In this document: piece after piece, positions 47,461 through 61,423 of the stretch
How positions within the stretch are numbered: the first letter of the stretch is position 1
Layout: the number at the start of each line of letters is the position of its first letter
Origin: Sweltsa coloradensis
Taxonomy: Eukaryota; Arthropoda; Insecta; Plecoptera; Chloroperlidae
Reading direction: 5' to 3'
DNA: 64,000 nucleotides
NCBI GenBank assembly: GCA_024449915.1
Contig: JAMZAV010000303.1
Location: 124,001-188,000, forward strand
Notes under the pieces: model-generated
The model's database searches: none
Told to the model about the DNA's origin: nothing
What the model saw: the letters and a program-made list of their open reading frames with translations, nothing else
Program-made: the position numbers and the translations under genes

Positions 47461-49023
47461 AGTTTATATAATATTTGATCATAATTTTTTTCCAAAACTA
47501 TATTTTCGATGTCCGCTTACAATAACGTAATAGCTACTGTAAGTGATGATTTGTGGTGACACCATCTGCTTGTAATATTATCATTGTCAGTAATTGTGAT
47601 TTGTTGATTCGGAAATAATATAGGTATAGGGCACTTAGGGATGTAGGCTTATAGTATTGTCACTGTCAAAAAATATACTTATCAGTAGAAACAGTTTGTA
47701 ATTTTTATTTGGTGATTGTGATGTGTATAAACGGGTAAGTTCTATATACTTCTAGGCGAGCTTGTAACAGCGTGGGCTAGACCTACTGTCAGTGATTGTG
47801 AGTGGCGTGCAATAGGTCGGTTCAGAAGACACAACCAGTCAGAGCCCGTGAACCAGCGACCGACGCCCGAAACCATGCACCCAGTATATAATTTAGTAGA
47901 GTTCATTATCAATGGACTCAATTGAATTACCTCATTGGAATATTAAACTTGTTAAATACAGGAGTTGAAAGCAGCGTTCTCGGACCTAAATGCGTCAAGC
48001 AGTTTGCGTGTACAGGGATGGTAAACGTCAATAACATGAAGCTGACACGAACATGGCACGCAGGAGGTGGCCTATAGGTGGTGTTCTGGGAGATCTACAC
48101 CGCGATTATATGCAATGCCGGTCAGCGTTGGGTCTACGTCATAGCTAAAACGAGAGGGACTTTACAATTCTTATAAACACATAGTCATAAATTTTACGAA
48201 AGGGCGTTGAGGAAACAAATAACCGATTTTTGTATTTTTCTTTCTTTCTTTGAGGCAATTGAGTTATTAACATAATAATGGTGAACCCCGGGCTTGCAAA
48301 TAATATGAAGTTTCGAACGGGAATATAAGGAATTTGCATTTTTGATTATGAGGTGACTTTTAAGGCAGTAATTTTATAGTTCCGTGAAACATATGACGTA
48401 AAAAGTCGCGTTTTCGAAATTGTATTCGTCATATACTTCATTAAAACTTAATGTATTCTCTTTTCGATGGGCTTAAAGTCGTTTTATGTGGGAGTTGAAA
48501 GTCTGTAAAACGTGTGTTTAGTGATGTGGATTATCGTATATAATTCATGTATTTTAAATCGTTGACAAATGCCCACTGATTTTTTACGTGAAATACGACG
48601 TGAAATGAATTCATGAATTATATTGGCATGTAAGAAATCACACACCAGCCAAAATGTATTCATTTTTATGATTTATTAAACTATTATTATAAACCATATT
48701 TTAAGCGTGTGTAATGTTTTGATTTATTACATGTATTACGTTGCCTATGTAGATTTATATTATGACATGAACCTGCCACTTGTTTTTTTTTCTTCTCATT
48801 GCCGTCACAAGATATACATTTGCCTGAAGTATAGAGTAAAAACAATTTCGTTCCTCAAGACGCTTTCGGGATTCGTCAAACTGTTTCATTTTCTGCTTTT
48901 TTGTAATTGAAAGAGTAATTAGAATTTCAGAGAGAACGAAAGTTGAAATAAAGAATTCGTTAAAATATAGAGACAAGAAGTGACTTTTTATTTCGATGTG
49001 ATTATTTCAATCAATATTAATTA
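47461..49023. other. Non-coding stretch, nothing recognised
   Basis: AT-rich; a short TTTC array lies at 48238-48251. No gene signal. Confidence 0.5.
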
Positions 49024-49080
49024 AAAGTAATGAGGTGGTCTGGTTGGCTAGGCCAGTCTATTGTTTTCCCTCATTACTTT
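49024..49080. other. Hairpin with perfect 12 bp stem
   Basis: AAAGTAATGAGG (49024-49035) pairs exactly with CCTCATTACTTT (49069-49080). Inside the loop CTGG and CCAG can pair further. Size and shape recall a small precursor RNA or a very short inverted-repeat element. It matches no known family that I recognise. Confidence 0.5.
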
Positions 49081-51989
49081 ATCTTGCCTTCCACCATCTG
49101 CTTCGGCTCCAATTACAATCCCGTGTTCGCTGATTACGAACCTAAATTTCAGTTTGGGTCGTACTGAAGCGAGAACAGCAAACTTTAGCGTCCTAATAGT
49201 CTAAACAGCTTTCGTAGCAAGTATAGGGTGAATATTTCATGACGAGATCGCTGGCAATGTCACCTGGCCTAGCTCTGACAAGATTGCCTTGCCACATGGT
49301 TGCGAGGCTCGCCGAAACCGACGTTCGCCTCCTCGTTCTAGCTTTATTCATGTTCTTGATGGTAGAATTTCCCAACTTCTTTACATTATTGACCTGGAGA
49401 GAGAGAGAGTTGAAGAAAGTTTCTATAACAAAACACATTTTTTCTGGTTGATAATAAGATAGTCACCCTGTCTTTTCCCGAAGAACGCTCCATTAATTTA
49501 TCTTCACTCTTTTGAAAGTTTTCCTCCAGAATTAATTTCCCCCCTGTTGCTGGCTGGGGATGCGCGTAACGACCAAAAACGCACTTCTTACCTAAATGAA
49601 CTTTCGTATAAAAGTTTCATCATTTATTATAGTGAACAGAAATTAAATAATAATTTAGTAACTCCTGAATAATGTTTGTTTTGTAATTGTAGATGACGTT
49701 GATGCAGTGGCTTACATAATCCTTCTCTAAATCTACGTCTGCTATATTTGTGAATAAGTTCTAAACTCATTTATTTCTACCCCCATTAGAGTTATCCTAT
49801 TACGCTGCTGCACGGTCGTTACAAATGTCCTTCTTCTTCGTGGTGCGAGCGAGCTGGTTCACCGTGGCGCGTCCGTCAGTGACGTAATTGATGGCACGTG
49901 CTCGGTGCTTGGTGTACGCGTCCTGTTCCGTAACAATAAGTAAATCGATTGCTCTTACACTTTGTGCATATTTTCATCCATCATAGGTGGTATACGCGTG
50001 TCGTGTCTTGGTTTCATTACGCCAACGCCAGCTAAATACCGTTATCAACCCCCCACCACGTGACCACGAATCAGGGGTGCGATCGCCATTCCGCGCTGAC
50101 CGACTGCATTATGCAACACAAAAACAACACAGTGCACGGTACATCGGTAAACTACAATTATCTTCACCACTAAAGTCGGTTTACATAAGTTCCACTGACA
50201 TTCAACGAGGCAAAAAGCTTTACGGCTTTCGCATAATTTCATGAGATTTAAAGTTAGCTGCATTCGCTCTAGACTTGGATTCGTGCTTCGGCCAATGCAA
50301 GAGAAACAAGGGGTACCGAAAGTCGTGTCATTTCCTTTACTCTTCGTGTCATCAATCAACACGTAGTTTCTACCCTTTGGTTCCCTAAACTTTTGATATG
50401 GAGCCCAGGGTTCCCGTTGCCTGGGTTACTTACGTGATTCGCAGTTCTTCTATATTCAGCACGTTACATCTTCTTCAACAATTTTGTTTCGGCTTATCTT
50501 AGTTGACGTGATTCTTCAGTTTCATATTTTTCTACCATTGTAATAGCCCGATGCACCGAGTCTACACTGTTTTTTATTTTCTTTTGTAGAGTTTTATTAG
50601 TTCCTCTAGATAGGATATAGGTTATGTGCACTTAAGTTGGTACTCTTTATATTAAATAAGTAGCCTAGTAATTTTCCCAGTAATTCTTTAGTTTTTGGCT
50701 AAAATATGTTTAGGATATTATCATTACTGCAAGTGCACAATCAAATTTATTGCATGCATTTAAAAATAAAATATGTGAACGTCTATGTCTTAGTAAAGGG
50801 TTCAAAATAATTTAGTTACACCTTACACCTCTGGAAACCCATAGTTCTGTTCTACAATTACGATAGAAGTACCTCCAGAATTGACATAACTAAAGAGCAC
50901 ATAACACTCGTAAGAGACGAATAGCGATTGGTTTACTCCTACAACTTTTGTGTTTACTCCTGTTACGAAACCGACGTGATTCGAATGAATTGATCTCGTC
51001 AGCTAATGCTTCGTCATCTTGGAGGTACACTAACTTAGCTGAGTTGGCTCTCTGTTAGGATTTCAAACACTTTTCTATGGATGAGCTAATCAGATATGAG
51101 AAATAAAGTACAATCTCCGGTAGGAATCTTCGAGTGGGGCCCGGAGAACTTCTAATATAAACCTGTTCAAAATCATTTAGATCTTGTTTTCCAAGATCTT
51201 ATTCCAATCTCAGTTCGAGATGTTTCGTTTGCCTAATCGTTGATCTTTTTCATGGAAAGGCAGAGATAATGCTTCGAAGGTGATTCCCGCTTTATGTAAC
51301 CTCTATCTTGCCCATGTTATTTTAGCTTTATCATGCCCACGAATTAAGCGTGTAACTCCCGAACAATTAAATTGTGTTATGTAAGGCTGTATTAATTTGT
51401 TAATGAGGTTACTAATGATGGTCGAGTCTATGTCTGTATGCCATTGAATGCTTTGATTTAAACACTATTTAATGGCTTTAGATGTTTCGTAAAATTACGC
51501 TTATTAAAAATTAAACCCTATGGTTACCGAAAATGAAAGTCATACTAGCGCATTAAGCCTCCATTCACTATGGTTAATGCATTTTATCCATATTCCAACA
51601 ACCGCTTGCACTTGCGCTGTTACCCTTACAGCTATTGATCAGACGTATTGTATTCAATACCTTATATATTCAGTTATATTTTCAAGTAACGCATAAATTA
51701 TGATTTCTTTCTACTAGTTTTATTTTTCTAAGTGTGACACAGTAAAAGATGAAACAATGACATGCAAACATAAAATTAATGAATAATGTTGGCAAAACAC
51801 TTTATACATCGGGCGCCCAACGTGGGGCAATTAGAAACGCTCATCGGGAGGAAGATAGTCCCAAGAAGGACATTGCGTAATGATTAATAATGCTGATTTC
51901 ATTCTCAAGTGACCTTTTGAAAAGAGTCGAAAGGCAGTCGTAGAATGAGTAGCTGCTCTTTTGTTTAAACAGTATAATCCATCTTTCCT
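49081..51989. other. Non-coding; GC-mixed at 49780-50480
   Basis: Incidental open frames on both strands (up to 105 codons, 50045-50362) lie in a GC-richer segment and match nothing known. A (GA) hexamer run is at 49398-49410. Confidence 0.4.
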
Positions 51990-52008
51990 CCCCCCCCCCC
52001 CCCCCCCC
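51990..52008 (+). repeat. Homopolymer C tract, 19 bases
   Basis: Nineteen consecutive C after TTTCCT. Confidence 0.9.
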
Positions 52009-53680
52009 GAAAAATAGAAACATATGGTGACAGCTTCTGTTATATAATATTCACTTTTAGTTTACTGTATTATCTGGATTACGAATACGAGGGTAAAAAA
52101 CAATCTGACTTGACACACATCAAACAATTGTCGAAAGTAATATTTGTACGTAGTCCATCACCGAGATACATGCCAGCCAAGTAAAACATAAAAAGCTCGC
52201 GGTAAAGCATGGTTTCGGTGGTTACCCTTTTCCTGCTACAATCCACATAGAGCTTGAACCTCCAACACAAAAACTCACTTTATTTAAAGCTAATTACATC
52301 ACTGGCGTCTGAGATCATTATGTAATTAGGGTAATTTTACTATGACCTTCGCAGGAGGCGAAGATGTAATGAGCTGTTACCATCATTAAGTTCCATCCAC
52401 GTTCACCGGAGATGCTATTAATGACTATATGTCCTATTTTAAGCTCTATGCCGTGTAACTATTAGGATTACCTTTATCCGCAGATAAGTTAGGATTATTG
52501 TGTTACAATGTTGATAATTTGATGTGTTGGCATACAACATTAGGCGCATACTAAATTCTACTCTTATTTATTGTAACTAAATAGCAATTGGTTGGGAATA
52601 GCAACAAGAGGCCTATATTTGTAAAACAAGTTTTTAAAATGTCAGCTACTAAAATAAATTTGTTTTATAATGGTATTTTTTATTTCTAGACGTTTTATAA
52701 CGATTTTCGTTCATTGAGCCATGCTTGTTTTAAACTAGTCAAAGCAGTGATTTATAATTTTGATTTGAAATAATGAATGAAATAATGAAAGCAATACTGA
52801 GACTAAATGTCTTTTCTAGTCAGAAAACTATATTTTGCAATGAGGTTTCCCCATTAATTTTCTGGAAACAGCCACATTATTAATGAATTTCTCAGCTAGT
52901 GTTCTAAAATCCACCCCATTATTGTTCAGTGACTCCCTTGTGTCAGCCAGACAATGGAGGGGTTTACGACTCCGTTTTCGGATCATTAAAACGAGATTAA
53001 AGTAGATGAAAATGGTTGGGCTTGGCTTTTACTGTTTCGATGATACGGAACGCCTCTGAAAGTGGAATGCTATACCTACCTTTTTATCGTTGTTCGATAA
53101 GGCGATTGTTGTAGCGATGTGAACTGGATAAGGGGGCCAATTATTCATCGATCGTTTTCCTGTAATTAATCACATTTTACCTTGTTGGCTTTCGACGTTG
53201 GCTCTGCCGCTTCGCGCGTGTTCTACGCCTATCAAGATGACACTCGACTGTTGTGACACAAACGGCATGTCAACGACCGACTGGGTTTTGTCGTGTGAAT
53301 ACTATAGCCCCTCCACAACGCACTCGACAGTGCCTGAGGTTAAGGTACTCTAATTCTGAGATAGCAAGGAAGATCAATTTAAGAATATAAAGTAATAAAT
53401 CCTTCTTACTGTTGGAAAATAAATATAAACATGAATATTTTATTATAACTATAATAAATTCCTGTATTGTACACCACTCACTTCAGAATATACATAACTG
53501 ATTTCAGTGGGTAACATAAATTTAAAGTCGCAAACTTTTCGGCGCCGACGCCATAGACGAGCGAACAATGACCAACCAGAGAGCGTTATTTAGAATATTA
53601 AACATCGACTAAACCAGTTGGGCACGATCCCCAAGTGGACAACTTCCTCGCTTTCCCAACTATTTATTAATGCTGGTCTT
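52009..53680. other. Non-coding stretch, nothing recognised
   Basis: AT-rich; GC-mixed near 53180-53340. No supported feature. Confidence 0.45.
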
Positions 53681-53755
53681 GTGGCCGTGGTCAACTATTT
53701 GTTGGTCTGGAAAGTTTTGTTACCTTATGTTCCGGGTTTGAACCCTGGCTAAGGA
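53681..53755 (+). mobile_element. Weak tRNA-like / SINE head candidate
   Basis: GTGGCCGTGGTC at 53681 is A-box-like, and GGGTTTGAACCC (53734-53745) is B-box-like at tRNA spacing. No cloverleaf closes. The following 250 bp could be a SINE body but has no second copy in the window. Confidence 0.3.
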
Positions 53756-56700
53756 AAAGTATTAAACCATACAAGATAATTTGAATTGTAGGCGGGGTGA
53801 TGGTTGGATAAAGAGGGACTTGGAGAATGTTTCGCAGTATCCCATTCCGGCAGTCTTGAATAATGATGAAATATATGCTTTACACTTACCCCTCATGCCA
53901 CTTTTTTATGAGTTACGGCAGGCTTAACGTAATTTTTCTTATTTGTTTCATAACAATGTAAAGATTAAGGAACATGTGACCAGGATGACCGAGAAAAAGT
54001 AAAAGTCACGTTAAACCCAATCTTGCATCATCCAAGCTCAGTTTTGCATGCTACCCCGCCCCCTACGCCACTGGATGTATTATCATCCCAGACCAAATTC
54101 CGATTGGGTTATAGCATAGCATCATGGGAAGATAGACACCAGTGTGGAATGATCCGGCATCCTGCTGCATTCAAGTCTCGATCCCGTGATTAACAGTGGG
54201 TGATGATGACCAGGAATGTCTTCTTCTTGGAAGTTTCCACGTGGCTAATGATATCGTATATCCAAAGTCACAAAATTAAGTATTGAATAAAATTATACAA
54301 ACAAATTGTTTTGCTTATAAATACACATGAAAGGTTCTTGGTTCTTTGGGGACGGATAAAATCACATCGATTGTCACGGAAGTACCAGTTATCGCTTCAT
54401 ATAACCATTTATATATGAAATACGATATACGATAAACGCTATAGTATAATTTATGCCGAAAATAATGTTTTATTATATTGTTTATTGTGATGAGATATTT
54501 TCTCATTTCCCTTCAAAACCTTCTAGTTTGCTTTATATGTAAGGAAATGTACTTTTCTGAAATGGAAGTTTATCAGCATTTTACTGCGCACACTAAACAC
54601 TTTGATGTGTAAATGAATTACGACTACTATTATTACTACTTAGAAATTAAAATGTTTTCTGTGTTAATAAACTTCTCAGTTAATGAGTTGATCTGCTCAG
54701 TATAATGCGGTGTTCTCATAACTAATGTCTGCCAGTTGTAATTTGATTTTTTGCTCTCCTTTTTTGATGGGTTTACGCATTTTTTAAACAAACACTTAAA
54801 AATAAATTACACGGCATATTAAGCAAACAACCTGTTCCAAATATTTAGTGAGTGATGCACATTCTTTCGTTTTGTCTGTAATTATCAAATAAGGAATGTT
54901 GGTGTTTCACTTAAAATTAATGATTTACCATTGTTAAATTCTACACTCATTACGGCATTAACCCAATAAAACTTCGTTTTGTAACTTGAATAACAGTACA
55001 ATTTGCAAGGCTCAAACACAACTCATAGAGCAAATTAGAGCAGTACTTGAAATTCAAGTTTACACCCATATTGAACAATTGGAATACGTAGCCTATAAGT
55101 AGACATTGCATACTCTGTCATAGTATATCCATTCATCACAGTATGAAGCTACTGTTTAATTAATTAGAGGCAACATGCATTCGCTCATGCGGTATTACCT
55201 ACAATTAGACTTATCAAGCTAGACTGACCGTATAGGTCCTTTACTCCGTAGCCATGTCTACCCTCACTTGGGAGGAGGTAGATACTCAATGAAATATACT
55301 CTGTTTTCGATGCGGTAACCATTTTGTTATTTGTTTTATGATATTTATTACCTTCAGGCCTAGGTGCATAATGAAACTCTAAGAAATATTTTTGAAATTA
55401 AAAAATATGCTGGTTGCCTCTTCTTTTGATAAATGGTTGTATGACATTTTGTGAATGTACACACACAGCAAAAACAATATAAATTTGTAAAGTTAATTTT
55501 GTCAATTAACCCAAATCAATCAAAACTGTCGCCAAGCACACCACAGGGATTAAGACACTAGTAAACATTCTAACACTGTAGATAATTGTGTCTACACACC
55601 TAGGCATTCAGTTCACAGTATCACTCCACGTGACCCCGGTACTTTACTTAATTATTTCTCTAATTTCTCTAATTACTAAGTCAGTATTTAAATGTCACTG
55701 CTGACAATCAAAACCAAGTATCCCAACTCTCGCATGCCACGCTCACTATTTAAACAACCAGAATAACTGGTGCGATTTCTAATGTGAGGGATCCCCAATG
55801 TTTTTATTCCGGTGATCATCACGAATTGAGAAATATAGTGTAAATAATGTTCCAAGCTTTCCTGAAGATTCACAACACCTACATAACATAGCCTTTGGCA
55901 CCCCCACAAACATCAGATTTTTTAAAAAATATTTTCTTAACCCGACATTTCTAAAATGTTGACTACCAAAACCTAAGCAGTTGGTTTGAGAAGATATTCC
56001 CTTTCTCCTAACTGATAATAGATAATGCATTAATATCATAACTAAGTGCGGTTTGCATGGAATCTAATAAAACATGCACTCGTAGCATCGTAAAGGCGAC
56101 GAAGCGTGCTTAGAGGGTATATAGTTTGGGACTCTGACAATCGTTTAGCCCGGAGCGTTCGATGTCCCCAGCGTACTCTGCCCCATGCGGGTTGCTACAC
56201 GTACGCTATAGTCAGACTTGGGCCACGATAACGTATCTATGCTATGCATGCTCTAGAAGGGGGGGTCGTCTTTTGATAGCCCAGTAACTTTATTATAGCT
56301 TCAATTCGCATAGCTCCGTTGGGATTTGCACTGCTTTAGGTCTAGTAGTTATTATAGTTTGTATAGATTCTCATTAAAGCATGGGTTATGAGTTTTAGCA
56401 TTGCTAGCTCTTACATATTAATGTCATAAGGGTGAATTTGCTTTCAAGTCATTCATTAGGAGAGGGTGTAAACTTAATACAAAATGACGTTGAAGAGTTT
56501 AATCAATAACATCCGTGTTGGTGTCGTAGTTTTGATTTTATCACTGAGTTATATACCGATTCAAAGTTAAATTAAAAACTTTTGTGGCAGGCCAAATTTG
56601 TGACTTTATTTGACGTGATAAAATTCTGAGTTTAAAATCATTTCAGTGACCAATTGCTGGAAACGGTGAAATGGACTGTAACATATCACTTACGATATTT

Positions 56701-59700
56701 TGAAAGAAAGCGTTAGAGTTAAAAATCGTTTTCGGGAGTGGTGGTCATATAGGTAATCACACAGGAGCGATGAAGAAATTGACCGCGCTGACAACTGGAG
56801 CAATTTAGTTCATCAGACACCTTGTTATGTTTTCATGTGCCTAATTTACTTTTAATCGACCAGTGGAAAATAAAAACGTTTTAGAAAGATTTAAAACTAA
56901 AAACATTCTAAGAGAACTTGATCTATTACCGCTGATAACATACAATTATGGGTGTTTTTTTTTTGTTTGTCCTTTCTGCCTGAGACGAACCGTTTTACGA
57001 TATGTACATTTCGAGTGACAAATGGCTGACTCGATAGAAAAAATGTCCGCTTTACGCTTTTCTCGTAACAATGGACGGGTGTGAAGCGTGAAGGTTCAAG
57101 GGATTCGACTGATGGTTTCCTTTTGAATAATGATTTATCCGCTGCATTCCGCGCAGCCGGGAGAGTAATCACGAGCATTGTTCTCAGGGTGGCAAGAAGT
57201 TCTCCCTCACCTAGCTCGCATTTGTAACCGTCCTAACCAGACTCTGACGCTTTTACTAACGGAAACCATCTCTGGTTTCATTACGGCTTCAGAGACGACG
57301 CATCGCAGAGATGGAGATGCATTGTACATCAGTCTCGTTGTGTATCGTGTATGTATCCACGGCGTCTTTACAAGGTAGAACATCAGGGAGGGAATTAAAC
57401 GAGACGTTTTACTATAAAAGTAAACGCCAGCAAACTCTTTTCTCGTATATTAAATTTTCTATCGGTGAGAGTGATTATACCAACCGGGGGATATTTTATA
57501 AAATAAATTGGAAATAGTCAGTGACAAGCTAGACAATACGTTTTACGGTGTCCATGACACAAGGTTCAAATTAAATCCATTACGTGTATAGCTGCATGTA
57601 ATAGAAGCTAATTATCCGGGATGGAAAGCTTGTGCCTCTTTGCTTCAAATTCACCCTCTTAGCTACTATTTGGTATTTTATAATATGAATTACATAAGTT
57701 GCTCTGTACTTGGCTATAAGTAGTGCAAGGGTTATGCATTATGGTTATGCGGCAACGCTAATCAATATGCCATTATTGAACTATTTTGAAGTTTAACTTC
57801 TGCAGCAAGAATTACGTTTTGATCGACTTCCGCTGTTCCATTGTTGTTTTTCTCTCTAGTCAATACTTAAAGTTTCCAAGTTCTAATTCATGAAGTTTCT
57901 AAGTTCTAACTATTTTATACCATCATTTATTTTTCGCCAGATAGCATAATTATTGCTACTTCCCAACCACATATTCCTACACTACTTCAGTCAATCGAAT
58001 ATTATTTGGAGCAACAACTATCTTGTATACGATCAAATACTCAAGCTTCTATGAGAAACAATTTAAGGATTAATTTGTAAAATGTACCTGTATCGTTCTA
58101 GTTCACATCACTATCGCATAACACAGAGTGCATGCAGAATAGAATAATCAATGAAGATATTGACGAACGCCCATGGTAACTCCCTCATGCCTGTTTGTAC
58201 TAGAAATGAATGCATTTTACAAATTGCAATCAAACCAAATGTGAATTATACTTGTGTTGTAAGATGCATCAGGTAAATGTCCAGTAGCCAACTGCTATGC
58301 TACATCACCAAAGTAAATGGCATGCGGTACAGGGCATAGGGCTCAATCGAACATAGAGCTATATAGAGCAGTCATGAACACGTGAGGAATGAGGTATCTC
58401 TCATCGATATTCGATCGGTAATTGTAAAATCATGTTAGATTGTTATCGCAAAGTAGTTATTTAATCTGGAAGTCTTTCATGTGCAGTTACATAATTGTAA
58501 CGTTAAGTAGCTTTGATCCAAGTATCGGCTCTAGTTCATACATTAAATTTGATCAAACGTATGTCGTGACTTACTTTCTAAGTACAGTAATATACTCGTA
58601 AAATCGATTAACCTTTATCGAAGCTTCGTTGCCTATCAAATTAACTGTAAATTGCCAGAGAGTGGCGTATATGCAAAATATTATCCTTCAACGCATAAAA
58701 GTTTAATAAATCATTACGTTATCTTTTACTGAATCAAGAATAAGATAGGTTAAATTCGAAACACCTCATTAAAATCCGTGTTTCTATCATTTAGTCACGT
58801 AATACGTAACAATACTGATGTCATTGGACCCATTTACTCGAATAACGGTAGTTTAATCTGAAAACCACGAGATTTCGTGATGAATACAGTATTTGTCAAG
58901 ATGTTTGCCCGTGTCGCGACGTTACTGCGCTCAAGACACGAGCTGCCCGTCAGAGGTTTACACGACACTCTACATTGTCAACTGCACGAGAGATTGTCGG
59001 ACTTGAATACACCGTTGCATGGGCCTCGGCGACATGGATGTGACATGAATTTATGCATTTTAATGGAGAGATGAAAGTTCACGGTTCTTCCGCCTTCAGA
59101 AATTGCAACAAATGTCTTGTTTGACACAAATATTGCGCGGTAAATCCACTGTGAGTGATGGACTTGTCTTTATAACCTTCAACTTTGTAACTTACCATTA
59201 TATATTTATAAACAAATAGCAGTAGTTTAATAAATTATCAGAATTTAATAACGTTGCACATATTGTGAGATATCGTAGTTAAGTTGCATGTTGTGTCCAT
59301 TATAATTACTATTATTATTTCAACCCATTTGTATTTCTCCTATTATAACAATATATTTGTTGTTTACATAAATGAAAGGTTTTCTTAAAATAAACTTAAT
59401 TCCTACTTGAATTTAAACGTGGGGAATCTGCTGTCCAATGTTCACATCACGAGATAAATGCCCTGTAAATCTAGCGTTAGAATGTCACATTCACAAGAAA
59501 GGCAACAGTTTCATCTGTGAATTTCGAATTTAAATGTCTGAGCTTGAAATATTGTGCTGTTGCTGTATGCAGGCGTCAAAGTGTCGGCAACCATAATCCA
59601 ATGCAGTTTCGAGATAAAAGTATATCGCCATATTATATAGTGAACAGTGACATATTTTTCCATAGTAAACTGTGTACATGGGCTTCACATCTTAGCAAAC

Positions 59701-61359
59701 GACAAACGTCAAGAATCGTGTAGGTAGACTGTAGAGTAATGCGAGCATGCATGCAGCGTCGGATTAAGAGATTCCGTGTCCATAGACGCATAACTTCTTA
59801 TAGAAACCCTTCCCCCAAGCCATCATACTCACATCAACATAATAATATACCGAAGAAATGTTGTGCAATGCTTGATAGCTGCCACAAAACAGGGGGACAT
59901 CCTCCCATCCAAAGATACGACAACCCTTCTTAGAACGACAGACGCCGGAGAGTAGAGCGCTTCATTTGACAATTGGTCACAGGAAATGAGGAATAGTTGA
60001 GGAGTTTAGTCTCAGACTGTAAACATGATGGCGCCTTAGGACCCAGCCTAATTTCCCTGCACCGAACAGATAACACATGTGGCTAAGAAAAGTTTCGTCG
60101 CTGCTCTTCACTCACAAATTACTTAGCAAATATCTAATCAGACTCGTTGTTGCATCATAGCAGATGTGTATTACATATCATTAGTTTAAATATTTAAATA
60201 ATCGCATATCATACCGAGGAATAAGATTTAGCATCATTATTGTACGTGATATCCTCCAAAAACAAAAAGTTCAAAGCGGAGCTCCATTAAAATCTTTAAG
60301 GCTTATGCAAAAAATGGCACACACGAGCTCTATACGTACGTGATCATTCGATCCCCATCAATCTGTATTACAGTTGAGTAACATAATCAGTGAAATCTTT
60401 CATGAATTGGTTATAATTATATTCTTTGAATGAAAACATGGTCGAATCGCCTTAAAATTGCAAACTTTAAAAGCTGATGATTTTGATGGTGATGTCACTT
60501 GAATATCTAGAAGACTGTGATGTAACTCGTATACACATGTGTACCGTAATATCACGCGATGTTATTTACGGTGACGTGATATTTTAACAACGTCCGTTTG
60601 TTTGAGCTTTACAAATATCATTATCTCACAGATGTGCATGTTCTTGTTGAGCCACACATTGTTTTAGTGTCTACGTATATAGTTTGACACGATTACACGA
60701 ATAAATATGTAAGTAGCAGTTGGTATCTTATGCAAGATTACTCTGTTAGTATTGTCCACACCAATGCATGGGACGAGGTCTTTAACCGTCCGAGTACAAA
60801 CAAGTAATGCATTTGCGGCAAAGAACGTAACTAGAGGAACTGTTGTCTTTAAGATGAATTTTAAGTTTTAACCATTGGTATTCGTTAGAAATGTGATCAG
60901 TTAGTCGATTTTCTTTCACAGCTATAAATCATAGACGGCTTGCAGGGTAAATACATCTTATAGTATAGTCACTAACTGTCACCTATAAACATAAATAATT
61001 ATAGCGCATCGCACTTACCTTCGTTTCGTATATCATATCTCATCTATCACCACCATAATCTTGTGCATTGTTTCATCTTTAAATAGTTATAATTAATGGA
61101 AGTGAGGCACATTGTAAACACTAACATCACTAACATCACCTTGTTTTTGATGGATATTATTTTATATATTGATTTGTATGTAACTCACGTTGTAATGTTT
61201 GCGAATTTAATATTCTATATAAGTAAAATGTAATCAAATTTAAGTCTGTATAATATATGCCCCCTAATTTTTTTTTTTAAAGTGTGAAAATTTGTTTTTG
61301 TCCACGCAATAAATGAACAAAAACACAGATTTTTTGTTTGATTGTGGGTATCTGGAAGA
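53756..61359. other. Long non-coding stretch, nothing firm
   Basis: Mostly AT-rich unique-looking sequence. GC-mixed patches at 57170-57380 and 58890-59060 contain 65-70 codon frames with no known family. An inverted repeat AATATCACG/CGTGATATT (60548-60583, 9 bp arms) is the only structure seen near 60.5 kb. Confidence 0.4.
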
Positions 61360-61367
61360 GCCAATGT

Positions 61368-61423
61368 CCCCTAGAACCCGAGTCCCTCACGCAACCACTG
61401 AGCTCGCTGTCTGTGAGTAACTT
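61368..61423 (-). mobile_element. Weak tRNA-like fragment
   Basis: On the minus strand, CGAGCTCAGTGGTTGCGTG (A-box-like) is followed by CTCGGGTTCTAGGGGA (B-box-like). The spacing between the boxes is shorter than in an intact tRNA, so it is at best a deleted SINE or tRNA pseudogene. Confidence 0.3.

Noticed and set aside
50045..50362. 105-codon minus-strand frame in a GC-richer patch
   Set aside because: No recognisable motif, and the plus strand is open across the same region, so composition is the simpler explanation.
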